The notes beneath the pieces were generated by a model. That model was not told where the DNA came from and did no database searches. It saw only the letters and a program-made list of their open reading frames with translations. This document shows positions 7,880 through 16,193 of a stretch of 64,000 nucleotides of DNA, in pieces. Position numbers and translations under genes: made by a program. Every line of letters starts with the position of its first letter. Position 1 is the first letter of the stretch. Origin of the DNA: Helicobacter macacae MIT 99-5501 (GTDB taxonomy: Bacteria > Campylobacterota > Campylobacteria > Campylobacterales > Helicobacteraceae); NCBI RefSeq assembly GCF_000507845.1, contig NZ_KI669454.1, positions 720,604-784,603 on the forward strand. Reading direction: 5' to 3'.

Positions 7880-7901
7880 ATTTTATCAAAAAAAAAAAAA
7901 A
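7880..7901 (-). promoter_or_regulatory. Putative cas operon promoter with a 14-base A/T homopolymer
   Basis: On the minus strand a T14 run (7901-7888) is followed directly by GATAAAAT (7887-7880), a plausible -10 region about 40 nt before the cas10 start codon. A minus-strand TTGACA lies farther up at 7946-7941, too far away to be the partner -35. In epsilonproteobacteria the region upstream of -10 is often T-rich, so the run sits where its length could affect promoter strength. No other promoter is evident before the six-gene operon. Confidence 0.5.
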
Positions 7902-7969
7902 CACTTAAATGTGGTTTGCTTTGTAAAAAATTTATTTTGTTGTCAATGGCTAGAAGTTTTGGTGGTGGA

Positions 7970-8740
7970 TTATTTTTTAGATTTTTTCTCTTTTTGTGCT
8001 TTTAGCATTTGCTTAAACTCGCTTATGTCTTCTTGGGTAGCGATAAACTCGCCTTGTGAGTCGATGACTTGGCTGGATTTTGCTGTGAGTTTTTCTTTTT
8101 TGGTGGTATTTTCGCTCTTTTCTAGGAGGGATTCTTTGGATTCTTGTTTTTGGTTTTGTGTCGTATCCATTCCCTCTAGCATTAGCTCCGCATAAAAATC
8201 TCGCAGCTCAATACTAAGCCGTTTGTTTTCTAGCTCTAGCTCGGATAGCTGTGTTTTTAGTATGTGATTTTCTTTTAGCTCTACGCGGTATTTTTTGTAA
8301 ATGTCTTCGCTAAAGAGTTTTTGGGCTGGCTTTGCTTTTGCCACAGAGCCGTCTTTTAGGTAGATTTGCACGCTTTTTAGGGCGGCAGGGAGGAGCTTTT
8401 GCCTAGATTCTAGGACTTTTTTTTGCTCTGCTTTGACGCCACTTTTTGCTTTTTCTACGATTAGGTCTTGGGTTAGTTGTGTGATTTCTTCTTGTAGCTT
8501 TTGCTTTTGGGACTCTAAATCCTCTATGGTGTTTTTGCCCTCTGTTAGTTCTTTTCGCAAGCCTTTTAGCTCGTCTTGGTAGGTTAGAATCTCTTGTTTG
8601 TAGCTTTTTATTTCTTCGGCGATTTCCTTTTTTTTGCGCCCGATGAAGCCACGCATATCCCAACTATCTTTTATGTCTTGTATGTTTTCATTTTCTGCGC
8701 GTCTTAGCACTTCTTTGATGATTTCTTTTTCTAGTTCCAT
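7970..8740 (-). CDS. Coiled-coil protein of unknown function
   Basis: 256 residues when started at 8740, where ATG follows AAAGGAGCAAAA; an in-frame upstream ATG (8764) has no ribosome site. Residues 25-115 are a long charged heptad-like coiled coil (KSYKQEILTYQDELKGLRKEL and on), and a second coiled segment follows a short globular stretch with LLPAALKSVQIYLKDG. The C-terminal third is Ser/Thr/Gln/Lys-rich and probably disordered, ending in KEKKSKK. No signal peptide or membrane segment is seen. It lies 17 nt after hypA on the same strand, and the cas10 operon begins 130 nt after its stop. I do not recognise the family. Confidence 0.8.
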   Translation of the reverse strand: MELEKEIIKEVLRRAENENIQDIKDSWDMRGFIGRKKKEIAEEIKSYKQEILTYQDELKGLRKELTEGKNTIEDLESQKQKLQEEITQLTQDLIVEKAKSGVKAEQKKVLESRQKLLPAALKSVQIYLKDGSVAKAKPAQKLFSEDIYKKYRVELKENHILKTQLSELELENKRLSIELRDFYAELMLEGMDTTQNQKQESKESLLEKSENTTKKEKLTAKSSQVIDSQGEFIATQEDISEFKQMLKAQKEKKSKK

Positions 8741-8757
8741 TTTTGCTCCTTTAAGGA

Positions 8758-9111
8758 TTAGCACTCTAGCATATTTAGTCGCATAAGCACTATATCGCGT
8801 CCTTTGATGATTTCTACTTCATCGCTTTGGCAGTGGGCGCATTGGCTGTATTTGAGATTTTGTGCGTTTGTTTGTTTGCCACATTTTTTGCACTCTAGGA
8901 GGACTTCTTGCCTTTCTATGATGAGTTTTGCCCCATTGCATATCGTGCTTTCTTCTGCAAACGCTTCAAATGCGCGTTTTAGTAGCTCTATTTCTACGCC
9001 ACTTCGCTCGCCCACACTTAGCGTGATTTCATCGATTTTGGTGGCGTTGTTTTGCGCGGCTATGGACTCGCACTGCTCTATGAGTGCGGCGACTATGGAG
9101 TATTCGTGCAT
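8758..9111 (-). CDS. hypA: HypA, nickel metallochaperone for [NiFe] hydrogenase
   Basis: 117 residues beginning MHEYS, the invariant HypA N-terminus whose His2 takes part in nickel binding. A zinc site is formed by C74-x2-C77 and C91-x2-C94. HypA delivers nickel to hydrogenase maturation and, in Helicobacter, also to urease. The start is set at 9111, behind AAGGTAGCAAA; a longer in-frame reading to 9207 would bury the essential N-terminus and is rejected. The coiled-coil gene follows on the same strand. Together with SlyD (28062) this suggests active nickel handling. Confidence 0.95.
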   Translation of the reverse strand: MHEYSIVAALIEQCESIAAQNNATKIDEITLSVGERSGVEIELLKRAFEAFAEESTICNGAKLIIERQEVLLECKKCGKQTNAQNLKYSQCAHCQSDEVEIIKGRDIVLMRLNMLEC

Positions 9112-9231
9112 TTTGCTACCTTTTGGGGTTGTGCTTACTTGACTTTTATGAAATCTTGCTTTGCTTTTTGCACTTTTATCGCAAAAAATTGTAGCACATT
9201 TTCGCATAATTTCGTATTTAGAGATTTTGGC

Positions 9232-9237
9232 TACAAT
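9232..9237 (+). promoter_or_regulatory. Putative -10 box upstream of ispG
   Basis: TACAAT preceded by GGC, 56 nt upstream of the ispG ATG in the divergent hypA-ispG gap. The same GGCTACAAT sequence is the likely -10 of napA. No convincing -35 box is seen, as is common in this group. Confidence 0.5.
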
Positions 9238-9293
9238 ATCGGGGTTTGTTTATTTGCATAAAATCCAAAAACACCACATAAGGAATCATAACA

Positions 9294-10472
9294 ATGCCAA
9301 AATCTAACAACACTTCCAAAGCTAACGATAAAAACCCAAAAACTTCCACAACAACGAAAAAGACTACAAAAAATAATGCAAAAAGTGCCACTTCTGCCAC
9401 TCTGCCCCCTCGCTATCCTACCAAGCAGATATTTGTAGGCAAAGTCGCTATCGGTGGAGATGCGCCAATATCTGTGCAAAGTATGACTTTTTCTAAAACA
9501 AAAGACATACAAGCCACCAAAGAGCAAATCGATAGGCTTGCGCTAGCGGGTGCTGACATTGTCCGCGTAGCAGTGCACGACTTAAAGGATGCAAACGCAC
9601 TAAAAGAGTTAAAATCCATATCCCCACTTCCACTTGTAGCAGATATTCATTTCCGCTATGAATACGCGCTTATCGCTGCGGAAAGTGTGGATTGTATCCG
9701 CATAAACCCCGGGAATATCGGTAGCAAAGAAAAAATCCAAGCCGTAGCAAAAGCCTGCAATGAGCGGGGAATCCCTATCCGCATAGGTGTGAATGGTGGG
9801 AGCTTGGAAAAGGAGTTTGACATAAAATACGGCGCGACACCCACAGGAATGGTGCAATCTGCGCTGTATAATATTAGATTGCTAGAGGATTTTGGATTTG
9901 ACAATATTAAGGTATCGCTAAAAGCTAGCGATACAGAGCGCACAATGAGCGCGTATAGGCAGCTACGACCGCTTGTAAGCTATCCATTTCATCTAGGCGT
10001 TACAGAAGCTGGGACGATGTTTCACTCCACGATAAAATCCTCTATGGCACTAGGTGGGCTACTTATGGAGGGTATAGGCGATACGATGCGCTGCTCTATC
10101 ACGGGCGAGCTAGAAAACGAAATCGCACTAGCACGAGCGATACTGCGATATAGCGGACGACAAAAGCAAGGAATCACTATCATTTCTTGCCCTACTTGTG
10201 GGCGTATAGAGGCAAATCTAGTCGAGGTGGTGCGTGCGGTGGAATCACGCATAAGCCATATCACTACTCCTATGCAGGTAAGCGTGATGGGCTGTGCGGT
10301 AAATGCGCTAGGCGAGGCAAAGCACGCAGATATAGCGATAGCATTTGGCAACAAAAGTGGAATGATAATCAAAAAAGGACAGATTCTAAAAAAGCTCCCC
10401 GAAGCGCAGTTGCTTGAAGAGTTTGTCGCTGAAGTGGAAAATCTAGCCCAAGAAATGCAAGAAGCACAATAA
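9294..10472 (+). CDS. ispG: IspG (GcpE), 4-hydroxy-3-methylbut-2-enyl diphosphate synthase
   Basis: 392 residues. This [4Fe-4S] enzyme converts MEcPP to HMBPP in the MEP isoprenoid pathway. The cluster cysteines are visible in [12 protein letters not shown] and [12 protein letters not shown], and the TIM-barrel part holds ADIHF and RINPGN(I)G. The first 38 residues are Lys/Thr/Ser/Asn-rich low-complexity sequence absent from the usual enzyme of about 355-360 residues. The ATG at 9294 has an AAGGAATCATAACA leader, so the extension may be real. The plus-strand dxs at 58369 is from the same pathway. Confidence 0.95.
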   Translation: MPKSNNTSKANDKNPKTSTTTKKTTKNNAKSATSATLPPRYPTKQIFVGKVAIGGDAPISVQSMTFSKTKDIQATKEQIDRLALAGADIVRVAVHDLKDANALKELKSISPLPLVADIHFRYEYALIAAESVDCIRINPGNIGSKEKIQAVAKACNERGIPIRIGVNGGSLEKEFDIKYGATPTGMVQSALYNIRLLEDFGFDNIKVSLKASDTERTMSAYRQLRPLVSYPFHLGVTEAGTMFHSTIKSSMALGGLLMEGIGDTMRCSITGELENEIALARAILRYSGRQKQGITIISCPTCGRIEANLVEVVRAVESRISHITTPMQVSVMGCAVNALGEAKHADIAIAFGNKSGMIIKKGQILKKLPEAQLLEEFVAEVENLAQEMQEAQ

Positions 10473-10694
10473 AGTGCAATAAGTGGATAACGCATAAATA
10501 TTGATTTTGGATAGTTTTTGGGCATCTGCGTAGTGGTGGATTTATCTATGTCTAGCTAGAAAATCTGCAGATTGGCAAAAAAACTTAAAATAAAGATTTT
10601 GCTTTTTTGGTTGCTTGATAGATTATTTAGGAAGTGTTTGGTTTTGCTCTCTAGCAAGTATTTGTAGGCTTTTAGCTATTGTGGATTTGCTTGG

Positions 10695-11090
10695 CTATTG
10701 TTGGGTCGCTTGATTTTGTTGCTCGGCATTTGCTGGGTTTGGGACTCCTAGCTCTTTGTAGATTCTATCTATCCTAGTAGCTTCTTCTCTTTGGATTATC
10801 TCTTTTTCTGCCCGTTTGCTTGCGCTGATTGCTATTTCATTATCACGGAGTTTTAGTAGTAGGATTTTGCGCTCAATTTCTAGCTCGGAGCGAAAGTCGC
10901 GGATTTGCTGGACTTTGGCTGCTAGCTCTTTTTTCATAAGTTTGTTTAGCCTTAGGGCATTTATCTGTTTTTCTAGTTGCGCGCTAGCAAAGACTTCTGG
11001 GGGGATTCCTTTGATTTGTGTGGAATCTGCCGCTTTGGCAAAAATCCCACTTGGCAAAAGCGCGAAAATCAAAAAAGCTAGATTTTTCAT
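10695..11090 (-). CDS. Small secreted coiled-coil protein, unknown function
   Basis: 131 residues. The N-terminus (MKNLAFLIFALLPSGIFAKA) is a clear Sec signal peptide. The mature part is a charged helix-rich segment (residues 35-115) ending in a Gln/Asn/Ala-rich tail. The start follows AAGGAATGGAGT. The gene ends before the convergent ispG and lies 87 nt downstream of the TraF-type outer membrane protein gene on the same strand. A periplasmic chaperone-like or spacer role is possible from the shape alone, but I do not recognise the family. Confidence 0.75.
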   Translation of the reverse strand: MKNLAFLIFALLPSGIFAKAADSTQIKGIPPEVFASAQLEKQINALRLNKLMKKELAAKVQQIRDFRSELEIERKILLLKLRDNEIAISASKRAEKEIIQREEATRIDRIYKELGVPNPANAEQQNQATQQ

Positions 11091-11177
11091 ACTCCATTCC
11101 TTGTATTAAATTTTTAGATTTCTACATTTTGCTTATTTTGCTTAAAAATTTCTATCACAAGCAATCTATGCAAAAAT

Positions 11178-12515
11178 CTAAAACGAAAAATTACCACCCA
11201 CTTTTAGACTAAGATAGCGCGGGAAAGAACCCCATTTTTGGGTTTGTGCTAGCTCTGTGCCACACTGCAAAGCAACATCTAAAAATCCCAAAATATTTAC
11301 CCCTGCGGTAATGATAAGCCCATCGTCTTGACGAATGTCTTTCATAAGCCCCGCCCTTATGTCAAATGCACGCAAGTCAATCTTTATCCCTCCGCCTATC
11401 ATTTGGCTATATGGCTTTTGATTGCTTTGGCTCATCATTTCATTTTGGTTCAAATCTGCATCTAGGGCTAGGACTAGGTTTTGTTGATTATAAGCAAGCC
11501 CTAATCGAAATTGTGGCTTTATATCCACTTCGCCATTTGAGTAGCGAAATCTAGGTGAGTTTATGTTTTTTGCGACAAATCCAAAGGTAAGGTAGCGAAA
11601 ATCTGGCAAGTCAATCTCTAGCATAGCACCCGCGTCAATAGCAAAGTTTGCCTTTGTGTCAAAGTTGCCTTTGTTTGCGAAGTTTTTCGCTTCATTTCCT
11701 AGATTTGTTTTGCTTGAGAGTCCTACTGTGCTTTTGTTTAGAGAGCCACTTAGTAGCCTGCCACTTATTCCTAGATTGATATTGACATACTTGGTGTAGA
11801 AAGTGTAGGCATAGCCTATGGGAATCTCATTTAGCAAAAATCCTTGTGCGACTATGCTGTGGGCATCTCCTTGCTCTAGTGAATATTGTAGAGATGAGTT
11901 TTTGTAAGCCGCTTCATCGCTTGCGCTGCAGCCACCGCTAGAATCCACCTTGCAATACGCATCTCCTTGCATACCAGAATACTTCAAAATCAGCTCCATT
12001 CTGTTTGGGTCTGCCTTTATCGAAGAGCCACCATAAAATGAAGCAAAATATCCCACGCCAAATGTGCCTATGCTACCGCGCAAAAGTGCGGGTGCGAATT
12101 GGAAAGTTATGCCATTTTGGCTTATGAGGTTAAATGCGTTTTGACTAAGTGCACTTTTTAGCTTTTCTAGATTGCCTTGAATGGTTTTGAAGCCAGCTGA
12201 AGTCGTAGAAGTTTCTGCGCTAGAATTGCTTAACCCACCTAAGTTTATATCCACGATTTTATCGAGATTTTTCTCACGCACTTCAATCCCTAGTGAGTAG
12301 CCAAATCGCACGCGTTTTGTCTCCGCGCTAAGCAAGGCGGGATTGTAATAAAGCGCGAAAGGAGAGTTTTTTACCGCTACGCCTGCACCTCCCATACCTG
12401 CAGAGACATTGCCCATCGTGCCAAACTCTAGCCCAAAGCAGTAGGTAGCCATAAGTGCGACAGCACAAACGCTTGCAAAAAATGTTTTGACAAAATGTAT
12501 AAAAGATTTTATCAT
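11178..12515 (-). CDS. TraF-type outer membrane protein (PF13729-like)
   Basis: 445 residues with an N-terminal signal peptide, cleavage expected after YCFG. The mature start LEFGTMGNVSAGMGGAGVAV followed by YYNPALL is typical of the TraF_2 / OmpP1-FadL-like outer membrane proteins found in epsilonproteobacteria. The C-terminus (YLSLKVGGNFSF) ends in phenylalanine with alternating hydrophobics, as in beta-barrels. A paralogue starts at 63527 with a nearly identical mature N-terminus. Substrate unknown. Despite the family name there is no conjugation locus here. Confidence 0.85.
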   Translation of the reverse strand: MIKSFIHFVKTFFASVCAVALMATYCFGLEFGTMGNVSAGMGGAGVAVKNSPFALYYNPALLSAETKRVRFGYSLGIEVREKNLDKIVDINLGGLSNSSAETSTTSAGFKTIQGNLEKLKSALSQNAFNLISQNGITFQFAPALLRGSIGTFGVGYFASFYGGSSIKADPNRMELILKYSGMQGDAYCKVDSSGGCSASDEAAYKNSSLQYSLEQGDAHSIVAQGFLLNEIPIGYAYTFYTKYVNINLGISGRLLSGSLNKSTVGLSSKTNLGNEAKNFANKGNFDTKANFAIDAGAMLEIDLPDFRYLTFGFVAKNINSPRFRYSNGEVDIKPQFRLGLAYNQQNLVLALDADLNQNEMMSQSNQKPYSQMIGGGIKIDLRAFDIRAGLMKDIRQDDGLIITAGVNILGFLDVALQCGTELAQTQKWGSFPRYLSLKVGGNFSF

Positions 12516-12641
12516 TGCTTTGCCACCGTTATTTTACTCTATACTTTATATGACTACACTTTGCTACGCCACACTTTCTTTATGCTTGGGAATCGCTTTA
12601 TTGATTTACAAACAAAACCTAGCTTAAAATGCCTTTTTGGA

Positions 12642-13058
12642 TTACTTCGCTACTAGCACAGGGATAGGCGAAGAATTCACAATGCTGTTTTGATGGGAAT
12701 TAAAGATTCTATGCAATAGAGAGGATTCGCTAGCACCTATGACTAACAAGTCGTATTTATCTGCGATTTCTAGCACGACATCGACAGGATTGCCTGTGCG
12801 CAAGATTTTGTTGCACGAGATTCCCTCGCTTTTGAATGTCAGCTCAAACTCCTCTAAAATCTCGTTTGATTTTTCTTTCTCGATGTTTTCTATCGTGCCA
12901 TAATCCACAATCCCACTTTCTGCATACACAAGCACTTCAGGCGTAACATGCAATAGCGTTAGCTCTACTTCTTGTCTGTGTCCAAATAGTCGAATAATCG
13001 TCTTTATCGCTCGCCTGCATTCCTCTGTGTCGCTTACCCCAAATAGTAGCTTTGACAT
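12642..13058 (-). CDS. Universal stress protein, UspA family
   Basis: 138 residues, a single Usp domain. It starts with a beta strand (KLLFGVSDTEECRRA), carries LLHVTPE, and ends in the nucleotide-binding region LLVIGASESSLLHRIF followed by SPIPVLVAK. The G-x2-G-x9-G ATP motif is not clearly complete, so ATP binding is uncertain. The start follows AAGGAGACAAA. A cytoplasmic stress-response role is inferred from the family; it stands alone between the outer membrane protein gene and azlD. Confidence 0.9.
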   Translation of the reverse strand: MSKLLFGVSDTEECRRAIKTIIRLFGHRQEVELTLLHVTPEVLVYAESGIVDYGTIENIEKEKSNEILEEFELTFKSEGISCNKILRTGNPVDVVLEIADKYDLLVIGASESSLLHRIFNSHQNSIVNSSPIPVLVAK

Positions 13059-13164
13059 TTTGTCTCCTTAAAAGATTTAGAATCTACTTAATTGTAGCAA
13101 ATCTTATTTTATTTTTGTTTGCTTATTTCAAAAATCGCTTATAGCTGTAAAAAATTTAGCCAAA

Positions 13165-13614
13165 CTACCCAAAAACTCTGCTTAAGGCTTCGCTTTGCAC
13201 CAACACCATATAACCCGCAGTCCCACCTATCACGCACAAAACACCTAGCCTGCTTACGACATATAGTAGCACCACAAGCGCGATTCCTGCTAGTTCATTT
13301 AGCCCAAAAGGCGATGAAGTAAAATCTGTATCTTTGAAGCAATACACAAGTAGCATTCCTATCATCGCAGGGGGCAAAGCCTCTCCTAGACTTAGCAGTC
13401 GTTTTGGGACATTGCCTTTGGCAAAGACAACAAATGGCGCAAATCTGCTAGCAATCGTAGCGACAAACACCACAAACAAAATCGCTAGGCTTTTTAGTAT
13501 TAGTAAATTATCTTGTGTGAGGATAGATTTGGCACAATCGCTAAAGCCAAAAAATCCCAAAAAAGAATCTAGCCCCAAAAAACAACCCGCTGTGCTATTT
13601 AGAGAATTTTCCAT
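13165..13614 (-). CDS. azlD: AzlD-type branched-chain amino acid exporter subunit
   Basis: About 149 residues from the ATG at 13614 (behind GAGGTGGCATT); an upstream ATG at 13647 lacks a site. Three to four hydrophobic segments are visible. The AzlD signature is ATIASRFAPFVVF ... LPPAMIGMLLVYCFKD. AzlD works as the small partner of the AzlC permease in exporting branched-chain amino acids. No azlC neighbour exists: the upstream gene is the divergent napA and downstream is usp. The N-terminal 35 residues (GFF/LGLDSF) are unlike the family. Confidence 0.82.
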   Translation of the reverse strand: MENSLNSTAGCFLGLDSFLGFFGFSDCAKSILTQDNLLILKSLAILFVVFVATIASRFAPFVVFAKGNVPKRLLSLGEALPPAMIGMLLVYCFKDTDFTSSPFGLNELAGIALVVLLYVVSRLGVLCVIGGTAGYMVLVQSEALSRVFG

Positions 13615-13697
13615 AATGCCACCTCTATAAAATCTACAAAAAAGCAAAATATCGCAAAATGCAGGCGGTATTTTAACATAAGATTACCTTTTAGGGC

Positions 13698-13703
13698 TAC
13701 AAT
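13698..13703 (+). promoter_or_regulatory. Putative -10 box of napA
   Basis: TACAAT preceded by GGGC, 54 nt upstream of the napA ATG in the divergent azlD-napA gap. The ribosome site AAAGGAGAAAACA precedes the start. No clear operator could be read. Confidence 0.5.
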
Positions 13704-13757
13704 AAAAATGCTTTAGGTTCTTTTCACAAACCAAATCAAAAAACAAAGGAGAAAACA

Positions 13758-14219
13758 ATGAAAGAGAATACAAAAAGCAAAAAAACTAAAGTTATTGAGC
13801 AACTTCGCAAAATGCAAGCAGACAGCATTGTGCTTTATATGAAAGTGCATAATTATCATTGGAATGTGCGTGGAAGTGATTTTCCTCAAGCGCACAAAGC
13901 ACTAGAAGAGATTTATGATGAGTTTGCTGATATGTTTGATGACTTGGCAGAGAGAGTGGCACAGCTTGGTGGCACACCTGTGGTTACACTTAGCGAAGCA
14001 CTCAAACTATCAAAAGTCAAAGAAGAGACAAAGACTTCTTTCACTTCCAAAGAAACACTAAAAGAAGTGCTAAAAATCTATCAACAGCTTGAAGCAGACT
14101 TTGAAACTCTCGCTTCTCTTGCAGAAAAAGAAGATGATAGAGTAACTACTGCGTATTGCGATGATAAGCTGGGCGGACTACAAAAAGCTATCTGGATGGT
14201 AGAAGCACAGCTTGCGTAA
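13758..14219 (+). CDS. napA: NapA/Dps ferritin-like DNA-protection protein
   Basis: 153 residues of the Dps fold. The inter-subunit ferroxidase ligands occur with exact Dps spacing: H34, H46, D61 and E65, in [16 protein letters not shown] and DDLAERV. The protein forms a dodecamer that oxidises and stores iron and limits peroxide damage; the H. pylori homologue is the neutrophil-activating protein. It is about nine residues longer than H. pylori NapA, through a lysine-rich N-terminus ([11 protein letters not shown]) that might help DNA binding (inference). Single-gene unit with its own promoter and terminator. Confidence 0.95.
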   Translation: MKENTKSKKTKVIEQLRKMQADSIVLYMKVHNYHWNVRGSDFPQAHKALEEIYDEFADMFDDLAERVAQLGGTPVVTLSEALKLSKVKEETKTSFTSKETLKEVLKIYQQLEADFETLASLAEKEDDRVTTAYCDDKLGGLQKAIWMVEAQLA

Positions 14220-14300
14220 GGACTGATTGGCTGATTTTAAGTTGATTTAAAATTGACTTTTGAATCACTTTGCTAGTTTTGTGTTTAACCCTAGATTTTG

Positions 14301-14333
14301 GCAAGCCTTTGGTTAAAAAGCCCAAAGGCTTGC
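14301..14333 (+). terminator. Stem-loop downstream of napA
   Basis: A 12-bp perfect inverted repeat GCAAGCCTTTGG / CCAAAGGCTTGC with a 9-nt loop, 82 nt after the napA stop. The U-run after it is weak (TTTGAAATATTT), so termination may be incomplete. Confidence 0.6.
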
Positions 14334-14609
14334 TTTGAAATATTTAATATAAAAGTCGCGATGGGGAATCGCAAAAATCGCAGAAGTCATATTATGGTAT
14401 TAAAATTATAAATGCTTAGGGTTTCGTGCTGATTTTTGCTACACCTTTTTTGTTTTGCCCTGATTTTTATTGTTTTTAGCTTCTTAAATTAGATTCTAGT
14501 ATCTTGGTTGGTTTTCCTCTTAAATTTTTACTTTTTTAAAAATTGCTTTTTTAGACAATGATTGTGATAAAACATATTTCATAAAGTGTATAAGGCATAA
14601 GGTAGGGCA
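14334..14609. other. Intergenic DNA between napA terminator and birA
   Basis: AT-rich stretch without a recognisable gene, tRNA or riboswitch. The last 60 nt presumably hold the birA promoter; TGATAAAAC near 14567 is the nearest -10-like sequence. Confidence 0.5.
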
Positions 14610-15380
14610 ATGGAGTATATTTGGCTAAAAGAGGTGGATTCCACCCAAAAAGAGATTAAACGCATATTGAAAGAATCTAAAGAATCCGTTACAAAAACTA
14701 GAGCAGAATCCAAAAGAGCAAAATCACAAAAAGAAACAAAAACAAAATCCCAAATAGATTCTCAAGCGCAATGTAAAGAGAGTGGCACAACCCCCTCCCA
14801 AAAAATATCTCAAGCAAAATCTAAAGATATATGTGTCATCGCCCAAACTCAAATGGCTGGTGTAGGCTCTAGGGGTAGTTTGTGGGAAAACGCAAAAGAT
14901 TCTCTTATGTTTTCATTTACTTTTTCTTATCCACCAAAAGATTTGCCAAAGCAGAGTTTGGCGATTTATTTGGGATTTGTTTTTAAAGAAGTGCTTAGCT
15001 CTCTAGGCTCGCGTGTGTGGCTAAAATACCCCAATGATTTGTATGTAGAAAATAGCAAAGTTGGTGGGGTTTTGGTAGAGATATATGATAGTCATATTAT
15101 TTGTGGAATCGGGCTAAATTTCCAAAGTGTGAAGTTTGGTAGCTTAGATATTAGTCCCGATAAACACGAGGTTTTGGAAAAATATTTTAAAATTTTGCAA
15201 AAACCTCCAACTTGGAAGCAAATTTTTAGAAAATATAGGCTAGAATTTTACAGAAATTTTTCTTTCTGCTTTCATTTTCAAGGTGAGCAAGTCAGCTTAA
15301 AAGAAGCAATCTTGCGTGAGGACGGGGCTTTGGAAGTGGGGGGGAGGATAATTTATAACTTAGAAAGGTATGGAGTTTAG
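14610..15380 (+). CDS. birA: BirA, biotin-[acetyl-CoA carboxylase] ligase
   Basis: 256 residues. It attaches biotin to the carboxyl-carrier protein via biotinyl-AMP. The biotin/ATP loop is GVGSRGSLWENA, followed by WLKYPNDLYV and KVGGVLVEIYDS with the conserved lysine, and GIGLNF. There is no N-terminal helix-turn-helix, so it is a monofunctional ligase without repressor activity. Residues about 20-72 are a Lys/Ser/Gln/Thr-rich low-complexity insertion (KTRAESKRAKSQKETKTKSQ) between the first strand and the catalytic loop. It is followed after two bases by parA, as in Helicobacter. Confidence 0.92.
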   Translation: MEYIWLKEVDSTQKEIKRILKESKESVTKTRAESKRAKSQKETKTKSQIDSQAQCKESGTTPSQKISQAKSKDICVIAQTQMAGVGSRGSLWENAKDSLMFSFTFSYPPKDLPKQSLAIYLGFVFKEVLSSLGSRVWLKYPNDLYVENSKVGGVLVEIYDSHIICGIGLNFQSVKFGSLDISPDKHEVLEKYFKILQKPPTWKQIFRKYRLEFYRNFSFCFHFQGEQVSLKEAILREDGALEVGGRIIYNLERYGV

Positions 15381-15382
15381 CA

Positions 15383-16192
15383 ATGTGTGAAGTCATAACC
15401 ATAGCAAACCAAAAAGGCGGAGTAGGCAAAACCACAACGGCTGTGAATCTTGCGGCGTGTTTGGCGGCAGCAGAAAAAAAGGTGCTTTTGATTGATTTTG
15501 ATTCACAATCAAACGCGACAAGGAGCTTGGGGCTTCGCCGCACAAAGATAGAATCCAACATCTATCATGTCCTTATGGGAAGCAAGACAATCTCTGAAGT
15601 GATACAAAAAACGGATATAGAGTTTATGGATATAGTGCCTTCAGACATTGCGCTTGTGGGGATTGAAAAGAGCTTTTGGGCAAACAAAGAGGGGAGAGAG
15701 CTAATCTTAAAGAAAAAAATCGCCGAAGTGCAAGGGCAGTATGATTTTATCATCATTGATTCTCCGCCCGCTCTTGGACCGCTCACAGTAAATGCACTTG
15801 CAGCGGCTAACTCGGTGATTATACCTGTGCAGTGCGAGTATTATGCTTTGCAAGGTGTTACGCAACTGCTAAATACCATAAAACTTGTCAAAGAAAACGG
15901 AATCAATCCTACGCTAAAAGTGCGCGGACTTCTACCTACAATGTATGCAGCGCAAAATAACCTACATAAGCAGGTTTTAACAGAGCTAAGAGAGTATTTT
16001 GATAGCAATCTTTTCAAAAAAGATGAAGAGGCACAAAGCGAGGAAAGTCTTGAGCCTTATATCGTTATACCGCGAAATATCAAACTTGCAGAGTGTCCTA
16101 GCTTTGGCAAGCCTATCATAGAATACGATATAAAATCCAGCGGTAGTGTAGCCTACCAAGATTTGGCACAAGTCATTTTGCGAGGAGCGTGA
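15383..16192 (+). CDS. parA: ParA/Soj chromosome-partitioning ATPase
   Basis: 269 residues. Deviant Walker A KGGVGKTTTAVNLA at the N-terminus, FDSQSNATRSLG (A' box) and IIDSPPALGPLT (Walker B) define the ParA family. It acts with ParB on origin-proximal parS sites in chromosome segregation. The gene follows birA by 2 nt and parB follows by 1 nt. No parS sequence (TGTTTCACGTGAAACA) was noticed in the window. Confidence 0.96.
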   Translation: MCEVITIANQKGGVGKTTTAVNLAACLAAAEKKVLLIDFDSQSNATRSLGLRRTKIESNIYHVLMGSKTISEVIQKTDIEFMDIVPSDIALVGIEKSFWANKEGRELILKKKIAEVQGQYDFIIIDSPPALGPLTVNALAAANSVIIPVQCEYYALQGVTQLLNTIKLVKENGINPTLKVRGLLPTMYAAQNNLHKQVLTELREYFDSNLFKKDEEAQSEESLEPYIVIPRNIKLAECPSFGKPIIEYDIKSSGSVAYQDLAQVILRGA

Positions 16193-16193
16193 T

